Positions 53,805 to 63,401 of a stretch of 64,000 nt of DNA are shown piece after piece. This stretch comes from Pseudalgibacter ostreae (lineage in GTDB: Bacteria > Bacteroidota > Bacteroidia > Flavobacteriales > Flavobacteriaceae). The stretch lies in contig NZ_JBHMFC010000077.1 of NCBI RefSeq assembly GCF_042427585.1, positions 1 through 64,000 of the forward strand, in the 5' to 3' direction. Below the pieces are notes generated by a model that was given only the letters and a program-made list of their open reading frames with translations, was not told the origin of the DNA and made no database searches. A program made the translations under genes and the position numbers. The stretch's first letter is position 1; every line of letters starts with the position of its first letter.

Positions 53805-55580
53805 ATGATTAAGGTTACTAGAATTTTTGATTTCCCGCAATATCAACTTGAAAAATTCAATCTTGAAAGAGCGCTCACGACGAAATACAATGACACATGG
53901 GTAAGTATCTCTTCAGAAGAATACATCGAACAATTCAATAAGATAAGTAGAGGTTTACTTCGCTTAGGCATTAAACCAAATGACAAAATAGCCGTTATCT
54001 CTTCTACAAACCGAACCGAATGGAACGTTTTAGACATAGGGATCTTACAAATTGCAGCTCAAAACATCCCGATTTACCCTACTATAAGCGCCGAAGATTA
54101 CGAATATATCCTTAACCACTCTGAAGCAACGCATTGTTTTGTTTCCGATGTAGAAATATTGGAAAAATTAAATCAAATAAAAGGGAAAACTAAAGTAAAA
54201 GAAGTATATACCTTTGATGAGATAGAAGGAGAGAAAAACTGGAAAATAGTTTTAGAACTTGGTGAAGATCCTAGTAACCAAGACGCTGTGGAAACTCTAA
54301 AACAACAGGTTGAACCTAATGATTTAGCTACAATTATTTACACCTCTGGCACGACAGGGAAACCCAAAGGCGTCATGCTATCACATAACAACTTAGTTTC
54401 CAATGTTATTGATAGTGAAACACGAGTACCTTTTGACAAGGGGGCTTCAAAGGCCCTAAGTTTTCTTCCCATTTGCCATGTTTTTGAACGTATGATTTTA
54501 TACCTGTACCAATACTGTGGTGTCGAAATATATTTTGCTGAATCGATTGATAAAATGAGTGATAACCTAAAAGAAATTAAACCTAATGTCATGACGGCGG
54601 TACCTCGTCTTTACGAAAAGGTTTATGATAAAATCATCGCTAAAGGAACAGATTTAACTGGCTTAAAAAAAATGATTTTCTTTTGGGCCGTAGATTTGGG
54701 TTTAAGATATGAACCCTATGGCGCCAATGGTTGGTGGTATGAAGTACAACTTAAGCTTGCCAAAAAGCTTATTTTTAGCAAATGGCAAGAAGGCTTAGGC
54801 GGCAATATAGAACTGATGGTTTCAGGGAGTGCCGCTTTACAACCTAGGTTAAACCGTGTTTTTGCAGCTGCGGGCTTACCTATTATGGAAGGCTATGGCC
54901 TTACAGAAACATCTCCGGTTATTGCTGTAAATGATATGCGCCATGGTGGATTTCGAGTTGGCACTGTTGGAAAATTAATCGATAATGTAGAAGTCAAAAT
55001 AGCCGAAGATGGAGAGATTTTAGTAAAAGGCCCCAATGTCATGCTGGGCTACTATAAAGATCCCGAAAAAACAGCCGAAGCAATAACCGATGGCTATTTC
55101 CACACTGGAGATATAGGTGAATTATCGGAAGACGGTTTTTTAAAAATTACCGATCGTAAAAAAGAAATGTTCAAAACCTCTGGCGGTAAATATGTAGCAC
55201 CATCTCTTTTAGAAAACAAATTAAAACAATCTAGGTTTATTGAACAAATTATGGTGATTGGTGAAGGCGAAAAAATGCCTGCCGCTTTGATACAGCCTAA
55301 TTTTAATTTTGTAAAAGAATGGGCAAAACGACACAAAATCACGATTACATCAAACGAAGATTTAGTTTCCGATACCCAAGTGCGGGATCGAATTAAAAAT
55401 GAAATAGATGAAGCCAACAAGAAATTTGGGAAATGGGAACAAATTAAAAAATTCGAACTTACACCAGATGTTTGGTCTATTGAAGGCGGACACCTAACCC
55501 CTACCATGAAAATGAAACGTAAAGTAATTAAAGAACTATACACCACCCTTATTGAAAAAATTTACCGTCAAGGATCTTGA
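53805..55580 (+). CDS. Long-chain fatty acid-CoA ligase (AMP-forming)
   Basis: A 591-residue adenylate-forming enzyme that activates fatty acids with ATP and CoA. Motifs: IIYTSGTTGKPKGVMLSH (P-loop-like AMP motif near 180), GYGLTETSPVIAVND, YFHTGDIGEL and ITDRKKEMFKTSGGKYVAP near the C-terminus. The upstream extension to 53751 begins with TTG; the ATG at 53805 gives the usual start MIKVTRIFDFPQYQLEKF. It precedes the MarR and beta-oxidation genes on the same strand. Confidence 0.92.
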   Translation: MIKVTRIFDFPQYQLEKFNLERALTTKYNDTWVSISSEEYIEQFNKISRGLLRLGIKPNDKIAVISSTNRTEWNVLDIGILQIAAQNIPIYPTISAEDYEYILNHSEATHCFVSDVEILEKLNQIKGKTKVKEVYTFDEIEGEKNWKIVLELGEDPSNQDAVETLKQQVEPNDLATIIYTSGTTGKPKGVMLSHNNLVSNVIDSETRVPFDKGASKALSFLPICHVFERMILYLYQYCGVEIYFAESIDKMSDNLKEIKPNVMTAVPRLYEKVYDKIIAKGTDLTGLKKMIFFWAVDLGLRYEPYGANGWWYEVQLKLAKKLIFSKWQEGLGGNIELMVSGSAALQPRLNRVFAAAGLPIMEGYGLTETSPVIAVNDMRHGGFRVGTVGKLIDNVEVKIAEDGEILVKGPNVMLGYYKDPEKTAEAITDGYFHTGDIGELSEDGFLKITDRKKEMFKTSGGKYVAPSLLENKLKQSRFIEQIMVIGEGEKMPAALIQPNFNFVKEWAKRHKITITSNEDLVSDTQVRDRIKNEIDEANKKFGKWEQIKKFELTPDVWSIEGGHLTPTMKMKRKVIKELYTTLIEKIYRQGS

Positions 55581-55804
55581 TAAAAATCAATTTTTAAAGG
55601 TTTTTTTCACAAATCAAATACTTTAATTTAAGGACATTAAGCATTCAATCCAACCTTAATTCAAAACGAACTTGTTTACTCAACTTACTAACAAGTCCAT
55701 ACGCTGTTTAAAGGTTAATGTATCGAACTTAAAAAGGAACCAAACCGTTTCCCGCTCTTTTTCTTCGTCTTAAATTTTAGATATCATTCCATTATTTTCA
55801 CACC

Positions 55805-55824
55805 TTATTATGCATGCATAATAA
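55805..55824. promoter_or_regulatory. 20-bp perfect palindrome, likely MarR operator
   Basis: TTATTATGCATGCATAATAA is a perfect palindrome directly upstream of the -7 box of the MarR gene, where it would cover the -33 region. MarR proteins bind such dyads as dimers, so autoregulation is likely. Confidence 0.65.
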
Positions 55825-55832
55825 AAATTTCT

Positions 55833-55840
55833 TATATTTG
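55833..55840 (+). promoter_or_regulatory. Candidate -7 box of the marR/beta-oxidation operon
   Basis: TATATTTG matches TAnnTTTG, 21 bases upstream of the MarR ATG and 8 bases after the palindrome. Confidence 0.6.
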
Positions 55841-55861
55841 GAATGAACGCGAATTAAAAAC

Positions 55862-56308
55862 ATGAAAGAAAAAACTATAGATTACGTCTTGAGAACCACT
55901 TGGTTGGCTGTAAATAAGATGTATAATGAAGTAGCATCAAAGTTTGGAAGCACAATGGCAACAGGATTCGCTTTATTAAGTATAGACCCTGAAAAGGGAA
56001 CGCCATCGACTGCTTTAGGACCTAAAATGGGTATGGAAGCCACAAGTTTATCCCGAATGATAAAAACCATGGAGCAAAATGGCTTAATTACAAGAAAACC
56101 AAATCCAGAAGATGGGCGTGGCGTTATCATCCACTTAACAGATTTTGGCAAAGAAAAAAGGGAATTATCGAGAGCCCAAGTATTCACCTTTAACAATGCG
56201 GTGAGAAATGGTATTTCAGAAGAAAAAATAAAACATTTCTATGAAGTATCAGAGCATATAAACAATATCGTTTACAATAAAAAAATTTACAATACATCTG
56301 ATAGTTAA
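55862..56308 (+). CDS. MarR-family transcriptional regulator of beta-oxidation genes
   Basis: A 148-residue winged-helix regulator. The recognition region reads MGMEATSLSRMIKTMEQNGL and the wing RKPNPEDGRGVIIHLTD, both typical of MarR. It lies 68 bp before the fatty-acid oxidation gene and behind a 20-bp palindrome. It probably represses its own operon until an acyl-CoA or fatty acid binds, by analogy with other MarR regulators of fatty acid genes; the ligand is inferred. Confidence 0.9.
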   Translation: MKEKTIDYVLRTTWLAVNKMYNEVASKFGSTMATGFALLSIDPEKGTPSTALGPKMGMEATSLSRMIKTMEQNGLITRKPNPEDGRGVIIHLTDFGKEKRELSRAQVFTFNNAVRNGISEEKIKHFYEVSEHINNIVYNKKIYNTSDS

Positions 56309-56376
56309 CACCCCTCACCAAATTACAGGATATAAAAAAATTAGAAAACATACCAAATTCCAAAAATACGATTAAA

Positions 56377-58785
56377 ATGAGCAAGCGAAGAATTAAAAAA
56401 ATAGCCATTATTGGCTCTGGAATCATGGGAAGCGGTATTGCATGCCATTTCGCAAATATTGGTGTAGAAGTTTTACTTCTAGATATCATTCCTAAAGAAC
56501 CTAATGAGGCTGAAAAAACAAAAGGCCTTTCTTTAGAAGACAAAAGTGTTCGAAATCGTATTGTTAATGAGGCGCTATCTGCAGCGTTAAAGTCAAATCC
56601 GTCCCCTATTTATAGTAAAGCTTTTGCTAGCAGGATTACCACTGGAAACCTAGAAGACGATATCCAAAAAATATCGCAAGTAGACTGGATTATGGAGGTC
56701 GTTATAGAGCGGCTAGACATAAAAAAACAGGTTTTTGAAAACATTGAAAAATATAGAACCCCAGGAACTTTAATTACTTCGAACACCTCAGGAATACCTA
56801 TAAAATTTATGAGTGAAGGCAGAAGTGACGATTTCCAAAAACACTTTTGTGGCACACATTTTTTTAATCCTGCTCGCTATTTAAAGCTTTTTGAAATTAT
56901 CCCTGGACCTAAAACATCTAGAGACGTCTTAGATTTTTTAAACAACTACGGCGAACAGTTTTTAGGAAAAACATCGGTTATCGCCAAAGATACCCCTGCT
57001 TTTATTGGAAATAGGATTGGCGTTTTTAGCATTATGAGCCTCTTTCACACGGTGAAAGACATGGACTTGACTATTGAAGAGGTTGATAAACTTACAGGGC
57101 CTGTTATTGGCAGACCAAAGTCGGCAACCTTTAGAACGGTAGACGTAGTAGGCCTGGACACGCTTGTACATGTGGCCAATGGGATTGCCAAAAATGCTAA
57201 AAAAGACGAGCAATTAGCGCTTTTTAAGCTGCCCGGTTTCATCAACACAATGATTGAGCATAAATGGCTTGGAAGCAAAACAGGGCAAGGTTTTTATAAG
57301 AAAACAAAAAAAGACGATGGGTCTTCAGAAATCCTATCATTAGACTTAAACACCTTAAAATACAGACCTTCTAAGAAAGCGACATTTGATACTTTAGCCC
57401 TCACAAAAACAATAGATAATGTTATAGATCGCTTTACCATCTTAGTCTCAGGAAAAGATAAAGCTGGCAATTTTTACAGAAAAAGCTTTGCTGCCTTATT
57501 TGCGTATGTTTCAAATCGAATTCCTGAAATTACAGACGACTTATATAAAATTGATGATGCCATGAAAGCCGGTTTTGGCTGGCAACACGGCCCCTTTCAA
57601 ATTTGGGATGCCATTGGGGTGGAAAAAGGCATAGAGATTATGAAAGCCGAAGGGTTAGCTCCTGCCACTTGGGTAAACGAAATGCTAGCAGCGGGTAGCA
57701 CATCATTTTATACCGTAAAGCACGGTGCTACGTATGCCTATGATGTTAAAAACGAAACTCAAGAAAAAGTTCCTGGACAAGATGCTTTTATCATCTTAGA
57801 TAATATAAGAACATCAAATAAGGTTTGGCAAAACGCTGGTGTTGTTATTGAAGATTTAGGTGATGGAGTTTTAAACTGTGAGTTTCGGTCTAAAATGAAC
57901 ACAATTGGGGGTGATGTTTTAGCAGGATTAAATAAAGCTATTGATTTAGCTGAAAAAGATTTTCAAGGCTTGATAGTAGGAAATCAAGGTGCAAACTTCT
58001 CAGTAGGAGCGAATATCGGCATGATTTTTATGATGGCCGTAGAGCAAGAATACGATGAATTAAACGCCTCTATAAGATATTTCCAAAATACCATGATGCG
58101 TATGCGATATTCATCTATACCAACCATTTCGGCGCCCCACGGCATGTCATTGGGCGGGGCTTGCGAACTATCCATGCATGCAGATAAAGTAGTAGCAGCT
58201 GCAGAAACATATATGGGATTGGTGGAATTTGGAGTAGGCGTTATCCCTGGTGGTGCGGGCTCTAAGGAAATGGCTTTAAGAGCTTCTGATCTGTTTAAAA
58301 AAGATGACGTAGAATTGAACACATTAAGAGAATACTTTTTAACCATAGCTATGGCAAAGGTCTCCACTTCAGCTTACGAAGCCTTTGATTTAGGTGTGCT
58401 CCAAAAAGGCAAAGACCTTGTAGTGGTTAATAAAGACCGACAAATAGCAACAGCCAAAGCACATGCAATACTTATGGCAGAAGCAGGTTACACCCAACCT
58501 CCTACACGCCATAACGTAAAAGTATTGGGCAAACAAGCATTGGGCATGTTTCTAGTAGGCACAGACGCCATGCAAGATAGCAATTACATTAGCAAACACG
58601 ACCAAAAAATTGCCGATAAGCTGGCCTATGTTATGGCTGGAGGCGATTTATCTGAACCGACTTTAGTATCAGAACAATATTTACTCGACTTAGAACGGGA
58701 AGCCTTTCTGAGCTTAGCTACAGAACGCAAAACATTGGAAAGGATCCAACATATGTTGAAGACAGGGAAACCTTTAAGAAATTAA
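56377..58785 (+). CDS. 3-hydroxyacyl-CoA dehydrogenase / enoyl-CoA hydratase fusion
   Basis: An 802-residue bifunctional beta-oxidation enzyme. The N-terminal half is an NAD-dependent 3-hydroxyacyl-CoA dehydrogenase (IAIIGSGIMGSGIACHFANI; FCGTHFFNPARYLKLFEIIP with the catalytic histidine). The C-terminal part from about 490 is a crotonase domain (NFSVGANIG as oxyanion loop; GGACELSMHADKVVAA). The domain order is the reverse of FadB/FadJ. It is followed by thiolase and acyl-CoA dehydrogenase, giving a complete cycle. Confidence 0.93.
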   Translation: MSKRRIKKIAIIGSGIMGSGIACHFANIGVEVLLLDIIPKEPNEAEKTKGLSLEDKSVRNRIVNEALSAALKSNPSPIYSKAFASRITTGNLEDDIQKISQVDWIMEVVIERLDIKKQVFENIEKYRTPGTLITSNTSGIPIKFMSEGRSDDFQKHFCGTHFFNPARYLKLFEIIPGPKTSRDVLDFLNNYGEQFLGKTSVIAKDTPAFIGNRIGVFSIMSLFHTVKDMDLTIEEVDKLTGPVIGRPKSATFRTVDVVGLDTLVHVANGIAKNAKKDEQLALFKLPGFINTMIEHKWLGSKTGQGFYKKTKKDDGSSEILSLDLNTLKYRPSKKATFDTLALTKTIDNVIDRFTILVSGKDKAGNFYRKSFAALFAYVSNRIPEITDDLYKIDDAMKAGFGWQHGPFQIWDAIGVEKGIEIMKAEGLAPATWVNEMLAAGSTSFYTVKHGATYAYDVKNETQEKVPGQDAFIILDNIRTSNKVWQNAGVVIEDLGDGVLNCEFRSKMNTIGGDVLAGLNKAIDLAEKDFQGLIVGNQGANFSVGANIGMIFMMAVEQEYDELNASIRYFQNTMMRMRYSSIPTISAPHGMSLGGACELSMHADKVVAAAETYMGLVEFGVGVIPGGAGSKEMALRASDLFKKDDVELNTLREYFLTIAMAKVSTSAYEAFDLGVLQKGKDLVVVNKDRQIATAKAHAILMAEAGYTQPPTRHNVKVLGKQALGMFLVGTDAMQDSNYISKHDQKIADKLAYVMAGGDLSEPTLVSEQYLLDLEREAFLSLATERKTLERIQHMLKTGKPLRN

Positions 58786-58789
58786 ATCT

Positions 58790-58893
58790 ATCTAACCTCC
58801 CAAAAAGAGGTGTTGAAGATTAAAAAAAAATGTATAACTAATAATTTACCCGTAACAGCCCCCTTTTTTTAGAGAGGGTTCAGGGAGAGGAAA
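58790..58893 (+). repeat. Intergenic repeat element, copy 1
   Basis: The core at 58829-58858 ends in TACCCGTAACAG and matches 27 of 30 bases with copy 2 upstream of the acyl-CoA dehydrogenase gene. It is flanked by CTAACCTCCC on the left and GGGTTCAGGGAGAGG on the right, which are partly complementary in sense. It ends directly at the thiolase ATG. Confidence 0.7.
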
Positions 58894-60084
58894 ATGAAAC
58901 AAGCCTATATAGTCAAAGCATACAGAACCGCCGTTGGCAAAGCGCCAAAAGGCGTATTCCGATTTAAACGAACCGATGAATTGGCTGCTGAAACCATTCA
59001 GCATATGATGAAGGAATTGCCGAATTTAGACGTTAAAAAAATTGATGATGTTATGGTAGGCAATGCCATGCCCGAAGGTGCCCAAGGACTGAATATGGCA
59101 CGTTTTATTTCTTTAATTGGATTAAAATCTATAGAAGTTCCAGGGGTTACGGTTAACCGGTTTTGTTCATCGGGAATAGAAACCATTGCTATGGCTACCG
59201 CTAAGATCCAATCTGGCATGGCAGATTGTATTATTGCCGGTGGTGCAGAAAGCATGAGCTCCGTACCCATGTCTGGTTATAAGCCCGAATTAAATTATGA
59301 TATCGTTACCTCTGGACACCCCGACTATTATTGGGGAATGGGCAATACGGCAGAAGCGGTTGCAAAACAATTTAAAGTATCTCGTAACGATCAAGATGAG
59401 TTTGCATATAACTCCCATATGAAAGCTTTAAAGGCACAAGCCGAAAACCGTTTTCAAGACCAAATAGTACCTATTAAGGTTGAACAAATTTATGTGGATG
59501 CTAATGGAAAGAAAATCACAAAAAAATACACCGTTACCAAGGATGAAGGTCCTCGAGCAGGAACAAATGTAGAGGTATTAGCAAAATTACGTCCTGTTTT
59601 TGCTCAAGGCGGAAGTGTTACAGCTGGTAACTCCTCACAAATGAGCGATGGCGCAGCGTTTGTAATCGTTATGAGTGAAGCCATGGTGAAAGAATTGAAT
59701 TTAGAACCTATTGCCCGTTTAGTGAATTATGCTGCAGCTGGAGTAGAACCCCGAATTATGGGCATTGGTCCCGTAAAAGCCATTCCTAAAGCATTAAAAT
59801 TAGCAGGCTTAAAACAAACCGATTTAGAATTGATCGAGTTAAATGAGGCCTTCGCATCGCAATCTATAGCGGTAATGCGGGAACTAAACCTCAACCCCGA
59901 TATTGTAAATGTAAATGGTGGCGCCATTGCCTTAGGCCATCCTTTAGGCTGTACTGGCGCAAAACTATCCGTACAACTATTTGACGAAATGCGAAAACGA
60001 GATATGGTAGGAAAATATGGAGCAGTAACCATGTGTGTAGGCACAGGACAAGGGGCTTGCGGTATTTTCGAATTTCTTAAATAA
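58894..60084 (+). CDS. Acetyl-CoA C-acyltransferase (thiolase)
   Basis: A 396-residue degradative-type thiolase that cleaves 3-ketoacyl-CoA. The nucleophile C91 is in NRFCSSGIETIAM, the histidine in GGAIALGHPLGCTGAKL, and the second cysteine C381 in CVGTGQGACG. The N-terminus YRTAVGKAPKG is typical. It lies 108 bp after the dehydrogenase/hydratase gene, in a gap filled by a repeat element that touches its start codon. Confidence 0.94.
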   Translation: MKQAYIVKAYRTAVGKAPKGVFRFKRTDELAAETIQHMMKELPNLDVKKIDDVMVGNAMPEGAQGLNMARFISLIGLKSIEVPGVTVNRFCSSGIETIAMATAKIQSGMADCIIAGGAESMSSVPMSGYKPELNYDIVTSGHPDYYWGMGNTAEAVAKQFKVSRNDQDEFAYNSHMKALKAQAENRFQDQIVPIKVEQIYVDANGKKITKKYTVTKDEGPRAGTNVEVLAKLRPVFAQGGSVTAGNSSQMSDGAAFVIVMSEAMVKELNLEPIARLVNYAAAGVEPRIMGIGPVKAIPKALKLAGLKQTDLELIELNEAFASQSIAVMRELNLNPDIVNVNGGAIALGHPLGCTGAKLSVQLFDEMRKRDMVGKYGAVTMCVGTGQGACGIFEFLK

Positions 60085-60087
60085 GAA

Positions 60088-60210
60088 AAGCCCCACCTAA
60101 CCTCCCCGAAGGGGAGGAACAATTGTGAAAACAAAAAATTTAAAATAAATGTATAATTAAAAATCTACCCGTAACAGTGCTCCCCCCTTTGGGGGAGTTA
60201 GGGGGGGCTT
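60088..60210 (+). repeat. Intergenic repeat element, copy 2, with terminal inverted repeats
   Basis: A 123-base element. The left end AAGCCCCACCTAACCTCCCC and the complement of the right end AAGCCCCCCCTAACTCCCCC agree at 17 of 20 positions. Each end also holds a small hairpin (CCTCCCCGAAGGGGAGG and CCCCCCTTTGGGGG). The core at 60148-60177 is shared with copy 1. It stops 3 bases before the acyl-CoA dehydrogenase ATG. Confidence 0.75.
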
Positions 60211-60213
60211 ATC

Positions 60214-62016
60214 ATGGAAAAATCAAACAAAGACCTTCTAAGAGGCGGTCAATTTATAGTAAAAGAAACCCAGTGCAAAGACGTGTTTACTCCAGAAGAT
60301 TTTTCTGAGGAACAAAAAATGATGAAAGAAGCGGTTATTGAATTTAACGACCGAGAAATCATACCTAATAGAGCTAAGTTTGAAGCTAAAGACTATGCTT
60401 TAACCGAAACCTGCATGAAAAAAGCTGGAGAGCTAGGATTCTTAGGCGTATCTGTTCCGGAAACCTACGGCGGATTAGGGATGGACTTTGTCTCTACAAT
60501 GCTTACTTGCGATTATATTTCAAGCGGGACAGGCTCTTTTAGCACTGCTTTTGGGGCGCATACGGGAATTGGCACGATGCCCATTACCTTATACGGAACA
60601 GAAGAGCAGAAACAAAAATACGTACCTAAACTGGCCACTGGCGAATGGTTTGGAGCCTATGCGCTTACAGAACCTGGTGCTGGTAGTGATGCCAATTCGG
60701 GAAAAACTACGGCAACACTTTCTGAAGATGGTAAAAGCTATAAGATTAACGGACAGAAAATGTGGATTTCAAACGCTGGTTTCTGTCAATTGTTTATCGT
60801 TTTTGCCCGTATCGAAGATGATAAAAACATAACAGGATTCATTCTTGAAAACGACCCTAATAATGGCATCACTTTAGGTGAAGAAGAACACAAGTTAGGA
60901 ATTCGTGCCTCTTCTACACGACAAGTGTTTTTTAACGATACCATTATACCTATCGAGAATATGTTATCGGAAAGAGGAAATGGTTTTAAAATTGCCATGA
61001 ATTCTTTAAATATTGGACGAATTAAATTGGCTGCAGCCTGTTTGGACTCCCAAAGACGTATTACTACAACAGGTGTACAATATGCCTTAGAGCGCAAGCA
61101 GTTTAAAACACCTATTGCAGATTTCGGAGCTATTAAAGTGAAATTAGCAGAAATGGCTACCAACACCTATGCTGGAGAATCGGCTACTTATAGAGCTGCC
61201 AAAGATATTGAAGACCGTATTGCTTTACGGAAGGCTGCTGGCAATACAGACCAAGAAGCAGAACTTAAAGCTGTAGAAGAATATGCTATAGAATGCTCTA
61301 TTTTAAAAGTAGCTGTTTCTGAAGATGTACAAAAGTGTGCCGATGAAGGCATTCAGATATTTGGTGGCATGGGCTTCTCTGAAGACACTCCCATGGAAGC
61401 CGCATGGCGAGATGCTCGAATTACAAGAATTTACGAAGGCACAAACGAGATAAATCGTATGCATTGTGTGGGCATGTTAGTAAAAAAAGCGATGAAAGGC
61501 CATGTAGATTTACTTGGCCCTGCCACAGCAGTAGGGAATGAACTGATGAGCATCCCCTCTTTTGATACACCGGATTATTCTGAATTATTTTCAGAAGAAA
61601 AAGAAATGATTGCCAAGCTTAAAAAAGTCTTTTTATTAGTTGCTGGTGCTGCGGTTCAAAAATTTGGGACAGAAATTGATAAAGAACAACAATTATTATT
61701 AGCAGCGTCGGATATTTTAATTGAAATCTATATGGCAGAATCTACCATATTACGAACAGAAAAAAATGCAAAACGTTTTGGAGAAGACACCCAGAAAACA
61801 CAAATTGCGATGGCTAAATTATATTTATACCACACCGTAGATATTGTTGAGAAAAACGGAAAAGAAAGTATTATTTCTTTTGCTGAAGGTGACGAACAAC
61901 GTATGATGCTTATGGGCTTAAGACGCTTTACTAAATACGTAAACTATCCTGATATTGTAGATATAAGAAGAGAAATTGCAGAAAAAGTAAAGGCAGAAAA
62001 ACAATATTGCTTTTAA
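60214..62016 (+). CDS. Acyl-CoA dehydrogenase
   Basis: A 600-residue FAD enzyme performing the first oxidation of beta-oxidation. Motifs: YALTEPGAGSDANSGKTTA (FAD and substrate), KMWISNAGFCQLF, and IFGGMGFSEDTPMEAAWRDA followed by RITRIYEGTNEINRM with the catalytic glutamate. About 150 extra C-terminal residues place it with the very-long-chain/ACAD9-like group. It is the last gene of the beta-oxidation operon before a terminator. Confidence 0.94.
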   Translation: MEKSNKDLLRGGQFIVKETQCKDVFTPEDFSEEQKMMKEAVIEFNDREIIPNRAKFEAKDYALTETCMKKAGELGFLGVSVPETYGGLGMDFVSTMLTCDYISSGTGSFSTAFGAHTGIGTMPITLYGTEEQKQKYVPKLATGEWFGAYALTEPGAGSDANSGKTTATLSEDGKSYKINGQKMWISNAGFCQLFIVFARIEDDKNITGFILENDPNNGITLGEEEHKLGIRASSTRQVFFNDTIIPIENMLSERGNGFKIAMNSLNIGRIKLAAACLDSQRRITTTGVQYALERKQFKTPIADFGAIKVKLAEMATNTYAGESATYRAAKDIEDRIALRKAAGNTDQEAELKAVEEYAIECSILKVAVSEDVQKCADEGIQIFGGMGFSEDTPMEAAWRDARITRIYEGTNEINRMHCVGMLVKKAMKGHVDLLGPATAVGNELMSIPSFDTPDYSELFSEEKEMIAKLKKVFLLVAGAAVQKFGTEIDKEQQLLLAASDILIEIYMAESTILRTEKNAKRFGEDTQKTQIAMAKLYLYHTVDIVEKNGKESIISFAEGDEQRMMLMGLRRFTKYVNYPDIVDIRREIAEKVKAEKQYCF

Positions 62017-62043
62017 AAATTAAAAAAACGTAATTCTAACTCC

Positions 62044-62074
62044 AAAAACGCTTTGAAATGTTCGAAGCGTTTTT
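62044..62074 (+). terminator. Terminator of the beta-oxidation operon
   Basis: AAAAACGCTT and AAGCGTTTTT pair perfectly; the inner bases TGAA/TTCG extend the stem with one G-U pair around the loop ATG. A T-run forms the end of the second arm. Confidence 0.85.
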
Positions 62075-62081
62075 ATATTTG
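62052..62081 (+). promoter_or_regulatory. Promoter overlapping the preceding terminator
   Basis: TTTG (62052-62055) and TATATTTG (62074-62081) are 18 bases apart, a near-ideal Bacteroidota promoter, 43 bases before the acyltransferase-like ATG. The -33 box lies inside the terminator stem. Confidence 0.6.
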
Positions 62082-62124
62082 ACGAGGCCTAGTCATGCTT
62101 AAAGTTAAATAATAACATTGTTTT

Positions 62125-63252
62125 ATGAACGCAATACATCGCGTGGAGTTTATATGGAACTTCACAAGAAAAAACAAACCAGATGATTGTTTCGATAAAA
62201 TTTATTTTAACAATTCACCTTTACACATCCATTATAAGACGAACCATTTAGCTCCAAAAGTTATAGCCATCAGTCTATTCCCTTCTTATTTAACACATAA
62301 AGTAATTAAACATGATGCGTATCATTTAAAAAAAATAAAGCAATTCAATCTTAAGGGCGCCGGAATAACATTTGATAACTCCTTCAAATTAAAAAAATTA
62401 ATTCCAAGACTTGAACATGCTTTTAATATTTCATATGAATATAATTTCGGGCATATAACAGAAAAAAAATGTGCATTTTTGTTAAATACATTACATGAAA
62501 TGCTTAAGAAACGTTTTGACCAAAAAGAAGAACAAAACAATTATCTTCTATTCTGGGATACCTTTACCAAAGACATCTTTAATTCTATAAACCAAGGAAA
62601 AACCTCATTATTTGTTGCTTATGACGACAAAAAACCTATAAGCATTTCTTTGAATTACCATATAGCAGACTGCATGATGCATAGTGAAATTAATGCTTTT
62701 GATGTCGATTACAGTAAATATGGATTAGGACATCTAGGCAATAAGCTACTCATAAATTGGTGCATCCATAATAAATATCGTTTTTTAGATATGGGCAATG
62801 GACTTATGGGCTACAAACAGCATATATGTAATACCTTCTATGATTTTGAATACTACATTTACTATAAAAAAAAATCAGTTTTTGCTTTTGTTTTAGCGCA
62901 TAAAGAGGTTTTAAAACTCCATACAAAAAATCTAATAAAACTATTAATACTAAAATTAAACACCATAAAACAAAAGATCACTAAAATAAGAATAACAAAA
63001 AAACCTAATACTAAAAACTTAAATTACACTAGGGAAACCCTCCATGCGAAACCTCAGATAAGAGCCCATGATTTAAAATCTATCCATATAGACGATTATA
63101 AATATTCCTTTTTAAGAAAACCGATTTACGATTATCTGTATGACACTAAACAGCACATTAACACTATTTCAGTATACGAAATAACCTCAAATAAAAATAG
63201 TTTCTTAATAAAAGGAAGTACTGGCGATTTAATACTTAATTTCGAATACTAA
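62125..63252 (+). CDS. GNAT-fold protein (BioF2-like/FemAB-like acyltransferase)
   Basis: A 375-residue protein without signal peptide. The middle (about 170-240) matches the BioF2-like acetyltransferase domain: PISISLNYHIADCMMHSEIN, DVDYSKYGLGHLGNKLLI and RFLDMGNGLMGYKQ. The C-terminal 120 residues are very basic (runs of Lys) and unassigned. Members often work in cell-envelope or exopolysaccharide synthesis. It is strongly AT-rich and stands alone with its own promoter. The substrate is unknown. Confidence 0.65.
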   Translation: MNAIHRVEFIWNFTRKNKPDDCFDKIYFNNSPLHIHYKTNHLAPKVIAISLFPSYLTHKVIKHDAYHLKKIKQFNLKGAGITFDNSFKLKKLIPRLEHAFNISYEYNFGHITEKKCAFLLNTLHEMLKKRFDQKEEQNNYLLFWDTFTKDIFNSINQGKTSLFVAYDDKKPISISLNYHIADCMMHSEINAFDVDYSKYGLGHLGNKLLINWCIHNKYRFLDMGNGLMGYKQHICNTFYDFEYYIYYKKKSVFAFVLAHKEVLKLHTKNLIKLLILKLNTIKQKITKIRITKKPNTKNLNYTRETLHAKPQIRAHDLKSIHIDDYKYSFLRKPIYDYLYDTKQHINTISVYEITSNKNSFLIKGSTGDLILNFEY

Positions 63253-63401
63253 CTATTACAGAAAACAACATGTTTTGTTAAGCCGTCCATTTAGAATACA
63301 CATGCTTTTTAAGCTGACAATTTAGTAAGTTTAAAAAAAATGGTACATGCATATAAAAACACTGATAAAAAATTTGGTTTAAATCTGCTAACAAGACCAT
63401 C

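Noticed and set aside
55094..55546. 150-codon open frame antisense to the acyl-CoA ligase gene
   Set aside because: It lies fully within a well-supported gene and has the composition of a mirrored frame.
57984..58367. 127-codon open frame antisense to the beta-oxidation fusion gene
   Set aside because: It mirrors the conserved crotonase domain and no independent signal supports it.
59727..60134. 135-codon open frame antisense to thiolase and running into the repeat element
   Set aside because: It lies opposite the conserved end of thiolase and its start falls in a repeat.
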